A stretch of DNA of 64,000 nucleotides from Demequina silvatica (GCF_000971215.1 NZ_BBMA01000003.1:62001-126000); one strand, 5' to 3'. Shown: positions 7,905 to 17,345, counted from the first letter of the stretch. Program-made: numbers and translations. The notes: generated by a model not told the origin, from the letters alone.

Positions 7905-8384
7905 ATGACGCTCACCCGCGAGGCCCTCACCGACGTCGCCGCGATCGCCGCGGCCGCCCCGCACACCAAGGTCCGCCTGGGCACGTCGCACGGGTCCGCC
8001 GTGGTGATCGGCGAGCACCCCGACGGCGCGATGTGCATCGATGGCTTCCGCCGCCTCATGGCCGCGTGGGTCGACGGCTGCGAGCCGCAGGTCGACTCGG
8101 TGGCGTTCGTGGGCGCGCGCTACGAGGGCGGGATGCTCACCAACGACGGCATCCGGTACTTCGTGACGCGCCTGAGCGCGCAGGAGACCGCCACGACCCT
8201 CCAGCAGCGCTCGGACTGGCCCGAGGAGGCCCACGCCGTGGTGCGCGAGGACCTGCTGCTCGACGTGAGCGTGGTCCAGGTGATGTCCGCCGAGCTCGAC
8301 GAGGACGGTGTCGAGGCAGCCGCGCGCGACGCGCAGGCCGCCTGCATGGTCGAGGAGCTGTGCCGCGAGGTCGCCGCGGCGTAA
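7905..8384 (+). CDS. Conserved-looking hypothetical protein, 159 aa
   Basis: I do not recognise this family. The product begins MTLTREALTDVAAIAAAAPH, is acidic and soluble, and has no signal peptide or membrane span. It contains VRLGTSHGSAVVIGEHPDG, an FVGARYEGG stretch and a C-terminal helical tail with two cysteines (CMVEELC). Codon choice is strongly GC3-biased like its neighbours, and it has its own promoter with an operator-like repeat and a strong terminator at 8427-8461. This supports a real, separately controlled gene. Confidence 0.75.
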   Translation: MTLTREALTDVAAIAAAAPHTKVRLGTSHGSAVVIGEHPDGAMCIDGFRRLMAAWVDGCEPQVDSVAFVGARYEGGMLTNDGIRYFVTRLSAQETATTLQQRSDWPEEAHAVVREDLLLDVSVVQVMSAELDEDGVEAAARDAQAACMVEELCREVAAA

Positions 8385-8426
8385 GGACGTGCTCGCGGCA
8401 CTGGGACGGTCGCAGAGGACGAACAG

Positions 8427-8461
8427 AAGGGCCCGGGGAGGGTGGATCTCCCCGGGCCCTT
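8427..8461. terminator. Bidirectional hairpin terminator between convergent genes
   Basis: A perfect 14-bp stem, AAGGGCCCGGGGAG (8427-8440) with its complement at 8448-8461, closes a 7-nt loop. The A/T ends suit termination from both sides, for the 7905 gene and for the NADH dehydrogenase gene on the other strand. Confidence 0.85.
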
Positions 8462-8486
8462 CGCCATGTCCGCGAGGGGGACCGCG

Positions 8487-9800
8487 CTAGCTGCGCGCGG
8501 CCTCCTCGAAGGCGCGGCGCGGCTCGTGGATGCGGCCCATCGACACCAGGTCGCGGCGGAACAGCAGCGCGGTGGTCCAGTCGAGCGCCACCCGCGCCTT
8601 GCGGTTGAAGGTGGGGATCGCGAGCAGGTGGTACGTGCGGTGCATCACCCACGCCGGCCAGCCGCGCAGCTTGAAGCCCATGGTGGTGGCGACGCCCTTG
8701 TTGAGGCCCAGCGACGCGACCACGCCCAGGTGCTTATGCTTGTACTGGGTGAGCGGCTCGCCGTTGAGGTGCGCCGCGAGGTTGCGGCCCAGGTGCTTGG
8801 CCTGGCGCACGGCGTGCTGCGCGGACGGCGCGCACCAGTCGCCCTCGTCCTCGACCAGGTTGGGCACCTGCGCGCAGTCGCCCGCGGCCCACGCGCCGCG
8901 CACCGGGACGCCGTGCTCGTCGATGACCTGCAGCGTCGCCGCGGTGTTGACGTGGCCGCGCGGTCCGAGCGGCAGGTCGGAGGACTGGATGACGGGGGAG
9001 GGCTTCACGCCGGCGGTCCACACCAGGGTGTCGGCCTCGAAGGACTCGCCGTTCGACAGCACGATGTGCCCGTCGACGCAGCTCTCCAGGCGCGTCTCGA
9101 GCAGCACCCGCATGCCGCGGCGCTCGAGCTCCTCGACCGTGTAGGCGCCCATGTCGGGGCCCATCTCCGGGAGGATGCGGTTCATGGCCTCGACCATGAC
9201 GAAGTTGAGGTCGTCGCGCGACAGCTCGGGGTAGTAGCGCAGCGCGGCCTTGGCCATGTCCTCGGTCTCCGCGAACGCCTCGACGCCGGCGAAGCCGCCG
9301 CCCACGAACACGAACGTGAGCAGCTTGCGGCGCAGGTCCTCGTCCTCGGTGGTCGCGGCGCGGGCGATGCGGCCCAGCACGCGGTTGCGCAGGCTGATGG
9401 CCTCCTCGACGTACTTGAACCCGATGCCGAACTCCGCGAGCCCGGGGATGGGCAGGGTGCGCGACACGGCACCGAGCGCGACCACGATCTCGTCGTACTC
9501 GACCGCGAACACCTCGCCCAGGTCCGTGGTGGCCTCGACGGTGCGGGTGGTGTGATCGATCCGCTCGACCTTGCCCTGGAGCACGCGCACGCCCTCGAGC
9601 TCGCGACGCAGCGGCACCACCGCGTGACGCGGCTCGATCGAGGCGGCGCCCACCTCCGGCAGGAACGGCGCGTACGTCATGTACGGACGGCGGTCCAGGA
9701 CCGTGATGTCGACCTTGTCCGGCGCCTTCCGCAGCAGCGTGAGGGCGGTGTAGAGGCCTACGTAGCCTCCGCCAAGGATGAGGACTCGGATGCGTGACAT
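8487..9800 (-). CDS. ndh: Type II NADH dehydrogenase (NDH-2), FAD-dependent
   Basis: This 437-residue peripheral membrane flavoprotein passes electrons from NADH to menaquinone without pumping protons. It has the FAD-binding VLILGGGYVGLYTALTL at the N-terminus, the NADH-binding FVFVGGGFAGVEAFAE (about 162-177), the quinone-oxidoreductase signature WTAGVKPSP and AAGDCAQVPN (FAD contact, about 307-316). The C-terminal part lacks transmembrane helices but is amphipathic. GGAGG lies about 8 nt before the ATG at 9800. It is transcribed alone; fumC is co-directional but upstream. Confidence 0.9.
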   Translation of the reverse strand: MSRIRVLILGGGYVGLYTALTLLRKAPDKVDITVLDRRPYMTYAPFLPEVGAASIEPRHAVVPLRRELEGVRVLQGKVERIDHTTRTVEATTDLGEVFAVEYDEIVVALGAVSRTLPIPGLAEFGIGFKYVEEAISLRNRVLGRIARAATTEDEDLRRKLLTFVFVGGGFAGVEAFAETEDMAKAALRYYPELSRDDLNFVMVEAMNRILPEMGPDMGAYTVEELERRGMRVLLETRLESCVDGHIVLSNGESFEADTLVWTAGVKPSPVIQSSDLPLGPRGHVNTAATLQVIDEHGVPVRGAWAAGDCAQVPNLVEDEGDWCAPSAQHAVRQAKHLGRNLAAHLNGEPLTQYKHKHLGVVASLGLNKGVATTMGFKLRGWPAWVMHRTYHLLAIPTFNRKARVALDWTTALLFRRDLVSMGRIHEPRRAFEEAARS

Positions 9801-9913
9801 GAGGACACCTCCAGGGAGGGAACCCCGGGTGGCCGGACGCTGTTCCCGCGCCCGCCTGCCCGCGGCGGTGCGATCGTGAACGCCAGAATTCTACGCGATC
9901 CCGCGCAAAGCGG

Positions 9914-9943
9914 TCAGCGCCGGTTCAGCGCCGGTTCAGCGCC
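9914..9943. repeat. Short tandem repeat, 11-bp unit
   Basis: TCAGCGCCGGT occurs twice in full plus TCAGCGCC, and its third unit contains the fumC stop codon (9936-9938, minus strand). It is probably slippage-derived; no function is evident. Confidence 0.6.
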
Positions 9944-11324
9944 CCACCATCGTGGTGACGTCGAGCAGCGCGTCGAGCTGCTCCTCCGTGATCTCGCCGC
10001 GCTCCACGAACCCGAGGTCCACGGTCGCCTCGCGCACCGTCAGCCCCTTCTTCACGGCGTGCTTGGCGATCGCGGCGGCGTTCTCGTAGCCGATGACCCG
10101 GTTGAGCGGCGTCACGATCGACGGCGACGCCTCGGCGAGGAACCGCGCCCGCTCGACGTTGGCGACCGTCCCGGCGACCGTGCGGTCGGCCAGCACGCGG
10201 GACGCGTTCGCGAGCAGGCGCGTGGACTCGAGCACGCCGAGCGCCATCACCGGGATCTGCACGTTGAGCTCGAAGGCCCCGGACGCGCCGGCCCAGGCGA
10301 CCGTCGCATCGTTCCCCACCACCCGCGCGCAGACCATGAGGACGGCCTCGGGGACCACGGGGTTGACCTTGCCGGGCATGATCGAGGAGCCCGGCTGGAG
10401 GTCGGGCAGCGCGATCTCGCCCAGGCCGGTGTTGGGGCCGGAGCCCATCCAGCGCAGGTCGTTGCAGATCTTGGTGAGCGACACGGCGATGGTGCGCAGC
10501 GCGCCGGAGACCTCGACCAGGCCGTCGCGCGCGGACTGCGCCTCGAAGTGGTTGCGCGCCTCGGTGATGGGCAGGCCCGTGTCCTCCGCGAGCAGCGCGA
10601 TGACACGCTGCGGGAAGCCCGCGGGCGTGTTGATGCCGGTGCCGACCGCGGTGCCGCCCAGCGGGACCTCCGCGACGCGGGGGAGCGCGACCAGCAGGCG
10701 CTCGACGCCGTAGCGCACGGCGGCGGCGTAGCCCGAGAACTCCTGGCCCAGCGTCACCGGCGTCGCGTCCATGAGGTGCGTGCGGCCCGACTTGTAGACG
10801 TCCGCGAACTCCTCCGCCTTCGCCTCGAGCGAGACGGCGAGGTGCTCGAGCGCCGGGATCAGGTCGCTCACCAGGGAGGACGTCGCGGCCACGTGCACCG
10901 AGGTGGGGAACACGTCGTTCGAGGACTGCGAGGCGTTGACGTGGTCGTTGGGGTGCACGTCGCGGCCGAGCGCGCGCGTCGCCAGCGTCGCGATGACCTC
11001 GTTGGTGTTCATGTTCGAGGACGTGCCGGAGCCGGTCTGGAACACGTCGACGGGGAAGTGGGAGTCGTGCGCGCCGCCGGCCACCTGGTCCGCCGCCGCG
11101 ACGATCGCCTCGGCCACGTCCTGCTCGAGCACGCCGAGCTCCGCGTTGGCGCGCGCCGCGGCCTTCTTCACGCGCGCGAGCGCCTCGATGTGGCGCCGCT
11201 CGAGCGTGATGCCGGAGATGGGGAAGTTCTCGACGGCGCGCTGCGTCTGCGCGCGGTAGAGGGCGTCGGCGGGGACGCGGACCTCGCCCATGGTGTCGTG
11301 CTCGATGCGGAACTCCGTTGTCAT
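9936..11324 (-). CDS. fumC: Class II fumarate hydratase
   Basis: FumC hydrates fumarate to malate in the TCA cycle. The 462-residue product has [14 protein letters not shown] (about 100-113), the active-site [19 protein letters not shown] region and the family signature [11 protein letters not shown] (about 316-326), plus [13 protein letters not shown] near the C-terminus. The ATG at 11324 gives the standard family length; longer open frame upstream is antisense to the region of the sugar kinase. It lies downstream of pfkB/xseB on the same strand, separated by about 100 bp that carries a palindrome. Confidence 0.95.
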   Translation of the reverse strand: MTTEFRIEHDTMGEVRVPADALYRAQTQRAVENFPISGITLERRHIEALARVKKAAARANAELGVLEQDVAEAIVAAADQVAGGAHDSHFPVDVFQTGSGTSSNMNTNEVIATLATRALGRDVHPNDHVNASQSSNDVFPTSVHVAATSSLVSDLIPALEHLAVSLEAKAEEFADVYKSGRTHLMDATPVTLGQEFSGYAAAVRYGVERLLVALPRVAEVPLGGTAVGTGINTPAGFPQRVIALLAEDTGLPITEARNHFEAQSARDGLVEVSGALRTIAVSLTKICNDLRWMGSGPNTGLGEIALPDLQPGSSIMPGKVNPVVPEAVLMVCARVVGNDATVAWAGASGAFELNVQIPVMALGVLESTRLLANASRVLADRTVAGTVANVERARFLAEASPSIVTPLNRVIGYENAAAIAKHAVKKGLTVREATVDLGFVERGEITEEQLDALLDVTTMVGR

Positions 11325-11367
11325 GGCGCCCAGTCTGGCACGCCGCGGCGGGACCTTCGTCCCCCGC

Positions 11368-11381
11368 GTGCGATATCGCAC
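11368..11381. promoter_or_regulatory. 14-bp perfect palindrome upstream of fumC
   Basis: GTGCGATATCGCAC lies 44-57 bp upstream of the fumC start. Its symmetry and position suit a repressor or activator site. No known consensus was recognised. Confidence 0.35.
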
Positions 11382-11393
11382 ACGATCTCCACG

Positions 11394-11403
11394 GGACGAT
11401 GCG
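11394..11403 (+). repeat. GGACGATGCG motif copy (intergenic)
   Basis: One of at least 22 copies in the window of the 10-mer GGACGATGCG, here in the fumC upstream region with flanks CGG and GCGG. See the finding on this motif. Confidence 0.6.
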
Positions 11404-11425
11404 GCGGCCGGGTCCGCGGGGACGT

Positions 11426-12346
11426 TCAGTCCGCGTCGAGCTCGTCGCGCGTGGGCGGGTTCGCGCCCGCGCGCGACACGGTGATGGCGGCGATCCGGGT
11501 GCAGCGGCGCAGGATCAGGCCTACCTCGGTGGCGTCGACGTCGCGCAGCGCGGCGCGGCGGTCGCGGCCCAGCAGGTTCGCCTCCCACAGCCCGTCGATG
11601 AGGCCGCCCATGAACGAGTCGCCCGCGCCCACGGTGTCGGCGACCTCGACCGCGGGCGCCTTGACGGTGATCTCGCGGCCGTCGTGCAGGAACGCGGTCG
11701 CGCCCTCGCCGCCCCGGGTGACCACCACCAGGGCCGGACCCGCGTGCGCCCACTCGCGCGCCGCATCGTCCACCGTGCTGTCGGGGAAGAGCCACGCGAG
11801 GTCCTCGTCGGAGGCCTTGACCACGTCCGCCAGGGCGACCATGCGTGCGATGGCGGGGCGTGCCTCGTCGGGGGAGCCCATGAGGGAGGGCCGGACGTTG
11901 GGGTCGTACGTGACGGTGGAGGTGTAGCGCAGGGCGCTCACGATCCGGTGCACGGTGGTCGCGCCCGGCTCCATCACCGCGGCGATCGAGCCGGTGTGGA
12001 CGGCGAGCGGGGCGTTGCGCAGCCGCGCGGCGGTGGAGACGTCCCAGGCGATGTCGAAGTCGTAGGTGGCGGCGCCGCTCGCGTCGAGCGTCGCGGTGGC
12101 GACCGAGGTCGCGTGCGCGCCTGCCGAGCCGGGCACGATCTGCACGCCGCTGGCCTGCAGGTGCTCCGCGCACAGCGCCCCGTTGGCGTCCTCGCCCAGG
12201 CGGGTGAGCAGGTCGACCGAACGCCCGAGCCGCGCCAGCCCGAGCGCGACGTTGGCGGGGGAGCCGCCCGGGTGGGCCGCGGTGCCGTCGGGGCCCATCA
12301 CCACGTCGACGAGGGTCTCGCCGATGACGAGCGCGTGGCCGGTCAT
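11426..12346 (-). CDS. PfkB-family carbohydrate kinase (fructokinase-like)
   Basis: This 306-residue ribokinase-fold protein has the substrate-binding [16 protein letters not shown] (about 27-42) and the ATP/catalytic motif [17 protein letters not shown] (about 244-260) with its catalytic Asp. It phosphorylates a sugar or nucleoside; fructokinase is the closest guess, but the substrate cannot be fixed from sequence. The ATG at 12346 overlaps the xseB stop (ATGA), so it is translationally coupled to xseB. Confidence 0.85.
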   Translation of the reverse strand: MTGHALVIGETLVDVVMGPDGTAAHPGGSPANVALGLARLGRSVDLLTRLGEDANGALCAEHLQASGVQIVPGSAGAHATSVATATLDASGAATYDFDIAWDVSTAARLRNAPLAVHTGSIAAVMEPGATTVHRIVSALRYTSTVTYDPNVRPSLMGSPDEARPAIARMVALADVVKASDEDLAWLFPDSTVDDAAREWAHAGPALVVVTRGGEGATAFLHDGREITVKAPAVEVADTVGAGDSFMGGLIDGLWEANLLGRDRRAALRDVDATEVGLILRRCTRIAAITVSRAGANPPTRDELDAD

Positions 12347-12594
12347 GCGTCGAGCTCCTCGGCGTCGGTCGCGTCGGTCGCGTCGCCCTGCGCGGCGTCG
12401 ATGCGCTCGCGGGCGCCGTCGAGAAGCGCCTGGCAGCGTGCCGCGAGGGCCTCGCCGCGCTCCCACAGCCCGAGCGACTCGTCGAGGGTCGCGCTGCCCG
12501 CCTCGAGCCTCGCGACGATCGCGATGAGCTGATCGCGGGCCTCCTCGTAGGAGAGGGATTCCACGGGTGCGTCGAGGGATGCGGCGTCGCTCAT
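12343..12594 (-). CDS. xseB: Exodeoxyribonuclease VII small subunit
   Basis: This 83-residue helical protein contains the family core [19 protein letters not shown] and [19 protein letters not shown]. XseB coats the long helices of XseA to form the single-strand exonuclease VII. The start ATG (12594) follows a TACGGT box by 7 nt, so the mRNA is probably leaderless. It is separated from xseA by an oppositely oriented gene, whereas the two are normally adjacent. Confidence 0.93.
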   Translation of the reverse strand: MSDAASLDAPVESLSYEEARDQLIAIVARLEAGSATLDESLGLWERGEALAARCQALLDGARERIDAAQGDATDATDAEELDA

Positions 12595-12712
12595 GACCGC
12601 TACCGTACCCGCGCGGACTCAAGCCTCAGGCGGGTTCTGCCGAGAACAGCGTCATAACGGGGTGCCTGACCCCTCCCATGAGGCACGACCCGGACGACAC
12701 GATGAGGTGGAC

Positions 12713-13291
12713 ATGTTCAGCGACAGCACCAGCGCCCCGCAGACCGCGCGCAAGAGCGCACAGCAGGTGATCACGGCAGGCATCACGGACGGGGAGCTGG
12801 CGACGCTGTCGCGATCGCCCGAGGTCAAGGTGCGCGCCGCCGTAGCCGAGCATGCCGGCACGCCGCTCATGACGCTGCTGCGGCTCGCGGAGGACACCTC
12901 CGCCGACGTCCGCATGGGCCTCGCGCGCAACCGCCGCGCGTCCATCCCGATCGAGCTGCGCGAGGACCTCGCCAAGGACAAGAACGTCGACGTGGTCTAC
13001 GCGCTCATCGACAACCCGGCCGTGCCGGAGTCGCTCATCGCGAAGCTGGGCCGCCACCTCCACAAGGAGTACGCGAAGGCGGCGCGTGCGCGCTCGGCCG
13101 CGGTGAAGGCGGGCACCTGGGTGCCCGAGACCGCCGCGCCCGAGGCCGCTTCCGCTCCCGCGGCGCCCGAGCTGGTGGTGCCCACGTTCGCGACCGTCGA
13201 GGCCGCGCCGGTGCGTCGTGAGGCGCCGGCGCCCACGACGTCCGCCGCGCGTGCCGACGCGCTCGACGTGCTGCTGGGCACCAAGCGCTGA
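12713..13291 (+). CDS. Leucine-rich-variant/HEAT-like repeat protein, 192 aa
   Basis: Residues about 25-110 form short helical repeats such as SPEVKVRAAVAEHAGTP, TSADVRMGLARNRRASI and NVDVVYALIDNPAVPES, the pattern of LRV/HEAT-type repeats that bind proteins or nucleic acid. The C-terminal half is Ala/Pro-rich and probably disordered, ending in a conserved-looking RADALDVLLGTKR. ATG 12713 follows GAGGTG. The gene points against xseA and xseB and sits exactly between them. Its function is unknown. Confidence 0.75.
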   Translation: MFSDSTSAPQTARKSAQQVITAGITDGELATLSRSPEVKVRAAVAEHAGTPLMTLLRLAEDTSADVRMGLARNRRASIPIELREDLAKDKNVDVVYALIDNPAVPESLIAKLGRHLHKEYAKAARARSAAVKAGTWVPETAAPEAASAPAAPELVVPTFATVEAAPVRREAPAPTTSAARADALDVLLGTKR

Positions 13292-13296
13292 GCTCT

Positions 13297-13400
13297 CCCG
13301 GACACTCCGAACGGAGCTCGTCCCGGTCTGCACGCGTGTCGCGGGGTTGAGGGGCCTTCGCGACCGCGTGTCGCGGCGAGATCCGTTCGGGCTGTCCGGG
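13297..13400. repeat. 104-nt imperfect palindrome between convergent genes
   Basis: Outer arms CCCGGACA-CT-CCGAACGGA (13297-13315) and TCCGTTCGG-GC-TGTCCGGG (13382-13400) pair except for a central 2-nt mismatch. Inner GCACGCGTGTCGCG also pairs roughly with CGCGACCGCGTGT. It could end transcription of both convergent genes. It resembles the elements at 7685 and 15711 in size and design but not in sequence. Confidence 0.5.
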
Positions 13401-13432
13401 GTCCGGGGCTGGCGCGCGGGCGCGGGCGCGGC

Positions 13433-14671
13433 TCAGCCGCGGGCGGTCGCCTCGACCTCGCCGCGCGCGAGCCGCACCCGCAGCAGGTCGCCCTTCTTGA
13501 CCTGCGCCGCGTCGCGCACCACGGCGCCGGCGGCGTCGCGCACCACCGCGAAGCCGCGCTCGAGCGTGCTCAGGGGGCTGAGTGCGCGCAGCGAGGCGGT
13601 GAGCTCGCGGGTCGCCGCGTCCGCGCGGTCCACGCGCCGGCTCATCGCGGCGGTCGCCTCGGCGCGCAGCCGCGCCACGGCGTCCGCGTAGGGCGCGAGC
13701 ATCGCCCGCGGCTGGGCGAGCACGGGCCGCGACCGCATGGCGGCGAGGCCGGCGGACTCGCGCGCGACCAGCCGCTCGACGGCGCCGGCCATGGCCGCGC
13801 GGGAGCGGGCGACGCCCTGCGCCTCCGCCGCGGCATCGGGGACGATGCGCTTGCCGGCGTCCGTAGGCGTCGAGGCCCGGTAGTCGGCCACCAGGTCCAG
13901 CAGGGGCGAGTCCTTCTCGTGGCCGATCGCGCTCACCAAGGGCGTCTCGCATGCCGCGGCGGCGCGCACGAGCGCCTCGTCGCTGAACGGCAGCAGGTCC
14001 TCGAACGAGCCCCCGCCGCGGGCGACCACGATCACGTCGACGTCGGGCATCGCGTCGAGCTCGCGGATCGCCGCGGTGGTCTCGGGCACGGCGCGCGGTC
14101 CCTGCACCGTAACGCGGCGGATGGTGAACGTGACTCCGGGCCAGCGGCGCGTGGCGTTCTCGACCACGTCGTGCTCCGCGTCGCCCTGGGTCGCGCACAC
14201 CAGGCCCACCACGCGCGGGATGAAGGGCAGCGGGACCTTGCGGCCGAGGTCGAACAGGCCCTCGCGGGCGAGCGCCTCCTTGAGCGCCTCGAGCCGCGCG
14301 AGCAGGTCGCCGAGCCCCACCTGGCGGATCTCACGGCCGCCCAGCTGGAGCGACCCGGAGCGGGTCCACCACTCGGGCTTGGCGTGGAGCACCACGCGGG
14401 TGCCGTCGACCAGGTCCACGCCCAGGGCCTCCGCCTCGCGGGCCGGGATGGTCGCGGACATCGACATGTTCTCGTCGGTGTCGCGCAGCGTGAGGAACAC
14501 CAGGTGGCGCCACCGCTTGACGTTCAGCACCTGGCCCTCGACCCACACCGCGGGCAGCCGCGACACGAACTCGCCGATCTTGGGGGAGAGGTGGCGCACC
14601 GGCCACGGACGCTCCGCCGAGGTCTCGCCGGCGGTCGCGGGCAGCGAGTGGGGCGTGGGGGTCTCGGTCAC
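13433..14671 (-). CDS. xseA: Exodeoxyribonuclease VII large subunit
   Basis: XseA carries the catalytic site of exonuclease VII, which degrades single-stranded DNA. The 412-residue product has an N-terminal OB fold ([21 protein letters not shown]), the catalytic domain with [20 protein letters not shown] (about 187-206) and [21 protein letters not shown], then long helices and a C-terminal [16 protein letters not shown] prefer the GTG at 14671 ([10 protein letters not shown]); an upstream ATG would run into ispH on the other strand. It is divergent from ispH. Confidence 0.95.
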   Translation of the reverse strand: MTETPTPHSLPATAGETSAERPWPVRHLSPKIGEFVSRLPAVWVEGQVLNVKRWRHLVFLTLRDTDENMSMSATIPAREAEALGVDLVDGTRVVLHAKPEWWTRSGSLQLGGREIRQVGLGDLLARLEALKEALAREGLFDLGRKVPLPFIPRVVGLVCATQGDAEHDVVENATRRWPGVTFTIRRVTVQGPRAVPETTAAIRELDAMPDVDVIVVARGGGSFEDLLPFSDEALVRAAAACETPLVSAIGHEKDSPLLDLVADYRASTPTDAGKRIVPDAAAEAQGVARSRAAMAGAVERLVARESAGLAAMRSRPVLAQPRAMLAPYADAVARLRAEATAAMSRRVDRADAATRELTASLRALSPLSTLERGFAVVRDAAGAVVRDAAQVKKGDLLRVRLARGEVEATARG

Positions 14672-14702
14672 GGCGACCAGCCTGCCACGTAGGATGGACG
14701 GC

Positions 14703-15686
14703 ATGCCCGACACCACCACCAAGCGCGTCCTGCTGGCCGCGCCGCGAGGCTACTGCGCGGGCGTGGACCGCGCCGTCATCGCGGTCGAGAAGGCCCTCGA
14801 GCTCCATGGCGCGCCCATCTACGTGCGCAAGGAGATCGTCCACAACAAGTACGTGGTGGAGACCCTGACCGAGCGCGGCGCGGTGTTCGTCGAGGAGACG
14901 GACCAGGTGCCCGAGGGCGCCCGCGTGGTGTTCTCCGCGCACGGCGTCTCCCCGGCGGTGCGCGAGGCCGCGGACCAGCGCAACCTCCTCACCATCGACG
15001 CCACGTGCCCGCTGGTGACCAAGGTGCACAAGGAGGCCATCCGCTTCGCGCGCGACGAGCGCACCATCCTGCTGATCGGCCACACGGGTCACGAGGAGGT
15101 CGAGGGGACCGCCGGCGAGGCGCCCGACCACACCATCGTGGTGAACTCTCCCGACGACGTCGACGGCCTCGAGGTCCCCGACCCCGAGAACGTGGTGTGG
15201 CTGTCGCAGACCACGCTGTCCGTCGACGAGACCATGGAGACGGTGCGCCGCCTGCGCGAGCGCTTCCCTGCGCTGCAGGACCCGCCGAGCGACGACATCT
15301 GCTACGCCACCCAGAACCGCCAGGTGGCGGTGAAGAAGCTCGCGCCGGAGTGCGACCTGGTGATCGTGGTGGGCTCCGCGAACTCGTCGAACTCGGTCCG
15401 CCTGGTCGAGGTGGCGCTGCAGTCCGGCGCGACAGCGTCGCACCGCGTGGACCGCGCCGCGGAGATCCGCGAGGAGTGGTTCGACGGCGTCTCCACCGTG
15501 GGCGTCACCTCGGGCGCCTCGGTGCCGGAGATCCTGGTGCGCGACGTGCTCGACTACCTCGCGGGACGTGGCTACGAGACGGTCGAGGAGGTCCGCACCG
15601 CGACGGAGGACCTCATGTTCTCGCTGCCGCGCGAGATCCGCGCCGACCTCAAGGCCAAGGAGGCCGAGCGCGCCGTCCGCGCCTGA
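14703..15686 (+). CDS. ispH: 4-hydroxy-3-methylbut-2-enyl diphosphate reductase
   Basis: IspH converts HMBPP to IPP and DMAPP, the last step of the MEP isoprenoid pathway, with a [4Fe-4S] cluster. The three cluster cysteines are visible at about 18 ([13 protein letters not shown]), 102 (IDATCPLV) and 200 ([11 protein letters not shown]), with the [12 protein letters not shown] substrate loop. The 327-residue protein starts at ATG 14703, 7 nt after TAGGAT (14690-14695), a leaderless layout. Confidence 0.96.
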   Translation: MPDTTTKRVLLAAPRGYCAGVDRAVIAVEKALELHGAPIYVRKEIVHNKYVVETLTERGAVFVEETDQVPEGARVVFSAHGVSPAVREAADQRNLLTIDATCPLVTKVHKEAIRFARDERTILLIGHTGHEEVEGTAGEAPDHTIVVNSPDDVDGLEVPDPENVVWLSQTTLSVDETMETVRRLRERFPALQDPPSDDICYATQNRQVAVKKLAPECDLVIVVGSANSSNSVRLVEVALQSGATASHRVDRAAEIREEWFDGVSTVGVTSGASVPEILVRDVLDYLAGRGYETVEEVRTATEDLMFSLPREIRADLKAKEAERAVRA

Positions 15687-15710
15687 GCGTGGCGCCACGC
15701 CACGCGGCGG

Positions 15711-15810
15711 CGCGCGGCGTGCGCTCCTCCACACGGGACGATGCGCGGAGCGGCTCGCGCGTGCATGTGCCCGTTCACATGGGCCGAGCCTGGTGGAGCA
15801 GCGCCGCGTG
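15711..15810. repeat. About 100-nt imperfect palindrome between convergent ispH and rmuC
   Basis: Left CGCGGCG...CTCCTCCAC (15713-15732) pairs imperfectly with GTGGAGCAGCGCCGCG (15793-15808). Inside, GGCTCG/CGAGCC enclose CATGTG...CACATG. The left half includes a GGACGATGCG copy at 15736-15745. A bidirectional terminator role is plausible. Pairing is weaker than in the elements at 7685 and 13297. Confidence 0.4.
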
Positions 15811-15818
15811 TGCGTGGA

Positions 15819-17066
15819 TCAGTGCTCGGGGACCGACGGGGGCGACGCCTCGGCGGTGAGGTCGGTTGCGGTGAGCTCGGGCGCCGCGAGGACCCGGATG
15901 TCCGTCTCAGCCTGCTCGACCGCCGGCAGGTCCGCGGGCAGGTGCTGCATCTCGCCGAACTTGCGGGCGCTCACCAGCACCCGCGACTCGAGCGAGGCGA
16001 CGGTCGCGTTATACGCCTTGCCCGCCTGGTCGATCGACCGGCCCACCTTCGCGAGGTGGCCCGCCATCGTCGACAGCCGGTCGTAGAGCTCCTTGCCCAG
16101 CGCGAGCACCTGCTGCGCGTCGCGGGCGAGCGCGTCCTCCTTCCAGGCGTGCGCCACCGTGCGCAGCATCGCGACCAGCGTGGTCGGGGTCGCGATCATC
16201 ACGCCCTTGCCGTACGCGTACTCCTGGAGGGACGCGTCCTGCTCGACGGCCGCCTGGTAGAACGCCTCCGACGGCACGAACATCACCACGAACTCCGGCG
16301 CCGAGGCGAACTGGTCCCAGTAGCGCTTCGAGCTGAGGTCGTCGATATGGCGGCGCACGTGACGCGCGTGGGCCTGGAGGCGCTCGGCACGCACCGCCTC
16401 ATCCTCAGCCTCGAACGCCTCGAGCAGGCCCACCAGCGCGACCTTCGAGTCCACCACGATGGTCCGGCCGCCGGCGAGCCGTACGGTCATGTCCGGGCGC
16501 AGGTTCCGGCCCTCCCCGTCGCGCACCACCTCCTGCTCGGTGAAGTCGACGTGGGGCAGCATGCCGGCGAGCTCCACCACGCGCCGCAGCTGCACCTCGC
16601 CCCAGTTGCCGCGCACGTCCGAGCGGCGCAGCGTGTTGACGAAATCGTCCGCCTTGCGCCCCACCCGCTCGGAGGCCTCGAGCATCTGCCGCACCTGCTC
16701 GCCCAGCGCAGCCTGGCCCGCCGCCCGGGCGCGGTCGGCCTGCGAGGTCTGCTCGCGCATCGTCTCCAACGTCCGCGCCAGCGGGTCGACCATGGCCCTG
16801 ATCGCCTGCTCGCGGCGCAGCAGAGCCGCGCCGGCCTCCTGCTCCGAGCGCTTGAGCCGCTCCTGCGCGAGGTCCAGGAACTGCGCCTGGCTGGCGCGCA
16901 GCGCCTCTCCGCTGAGCGCGCGGAACTCCTGGCGCAGCGCGTCGCGCTCGTCACGCAGTCGCGCGGCGTCGCGCTGCCCCGCGGCATGCGCGCGGTGGGT
17001 GGCGATCACGGCGCCGAGACCGGCGCCGACGATCAGGCTGAGGAGCGACAGGAGGAATGTGACCAT
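15819..17066 (-). CDS. rmuC: RmuC-family DNA recombination protein
   Basis: RmuC proteins limit inversions at repeats and have a PD-(D/E)XK-like nuclease domain. The product has an N-terminal membrane segment (TFLLSLLSLIVGAGLGAVIA), a long coiled coil (about 25-125), then the RmuC core with NWGEVQLRRVVELAGM, LRPDMTVRLAGGRTIVVDSKV, FVPSEAFYQAAVE and VMIATPTTLVAMLRTVAHAW. I take ATG 17066 (MVTFLLSLLSL, 415 aa); the frame also allows starts up to 17096. It is convergent with ispH. Confidence 0.9.
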   Translation of the reverse strand: MVTFLLSLLSLIVGAGLGAVIATHRAHAAGQRDAARLRDERDALRQEFRALSGEALRASQAQFLDLAQERLKRSEQEAGAALLRREQAIRAMVDPLARTLETMREQTSQADRARAAGQAALGEQVRQMLEASERVGRKADDFVNTLRRSDVRGNWGEVQLRRVVELAGMLPHVDFTEQEVVRDGEGRNLRPDMTVRLAGGRTIVVDSKVALVGLLEAFEAEDEAVRAERLQAHARHVRRHIDDLSSKRYWDQFASAPEFVVMFVPSEAFYQAAVEQDASLQEYAYGKGVMIATPTTLVAMLRTVAHAWKEDALARDAQQVLALGKELYDRLSTMAGHLAKVGRSIDQAGKAYNATVASLESRVLVSARKFGEMQHLPADLPAVEQAETDIRVLAAPELTATDLTAEASPPSVPEH

Positions 17067-17177
17067 GATCACCACGGTCCCACGGGGGTCCGACAACGCC
17101 GCCGGACCTCTCGTTTCGGGACCTTGGTCATGTGATCCACGTCACAACCGTCTCGCATGGTGGGACGCGTGATTACT

Positions 17178-17207
17178 GTTTGGTCACAAATCCCGAAAGG
17201 TTTGGTC
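17178..17207 (+). promoter_or_regulatory. Direct repeats GTTTGGTC upstream of oppA
   Basis: GTTTGGTC occurs at 17178-17185 and 17200-17207, 22 bp apart (about two helical turns), in the AT-richer leader of the oligopeptide operon. A -10-like TAGCCT lies at 17238-17243. Same-face spacing suggests an activator or repressor site. The regulator is unknown. Confidence 0.35.
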
Positions 17208-17345
17208 TCGGAAACAAAACGTTAACGCCGACCTGTTTAGCCTTCTGGGGTTGCACGTCATCAGCGTGCATCCGAGTCGTCGCTCCGACACCCCGGGGGG
17301 CGCCTATCCCAGTCCGTCGTCCGACGGGCACCTGTAGGAGGAAAA

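Noticed and set aside
12713-13291. The repeat protein as part of a mobile element inserted between xseA and xseB
   Set aside because: No flanking direct repeats or transposase were seen and codon use matches the neighbours, so simple rearrangement is enough.
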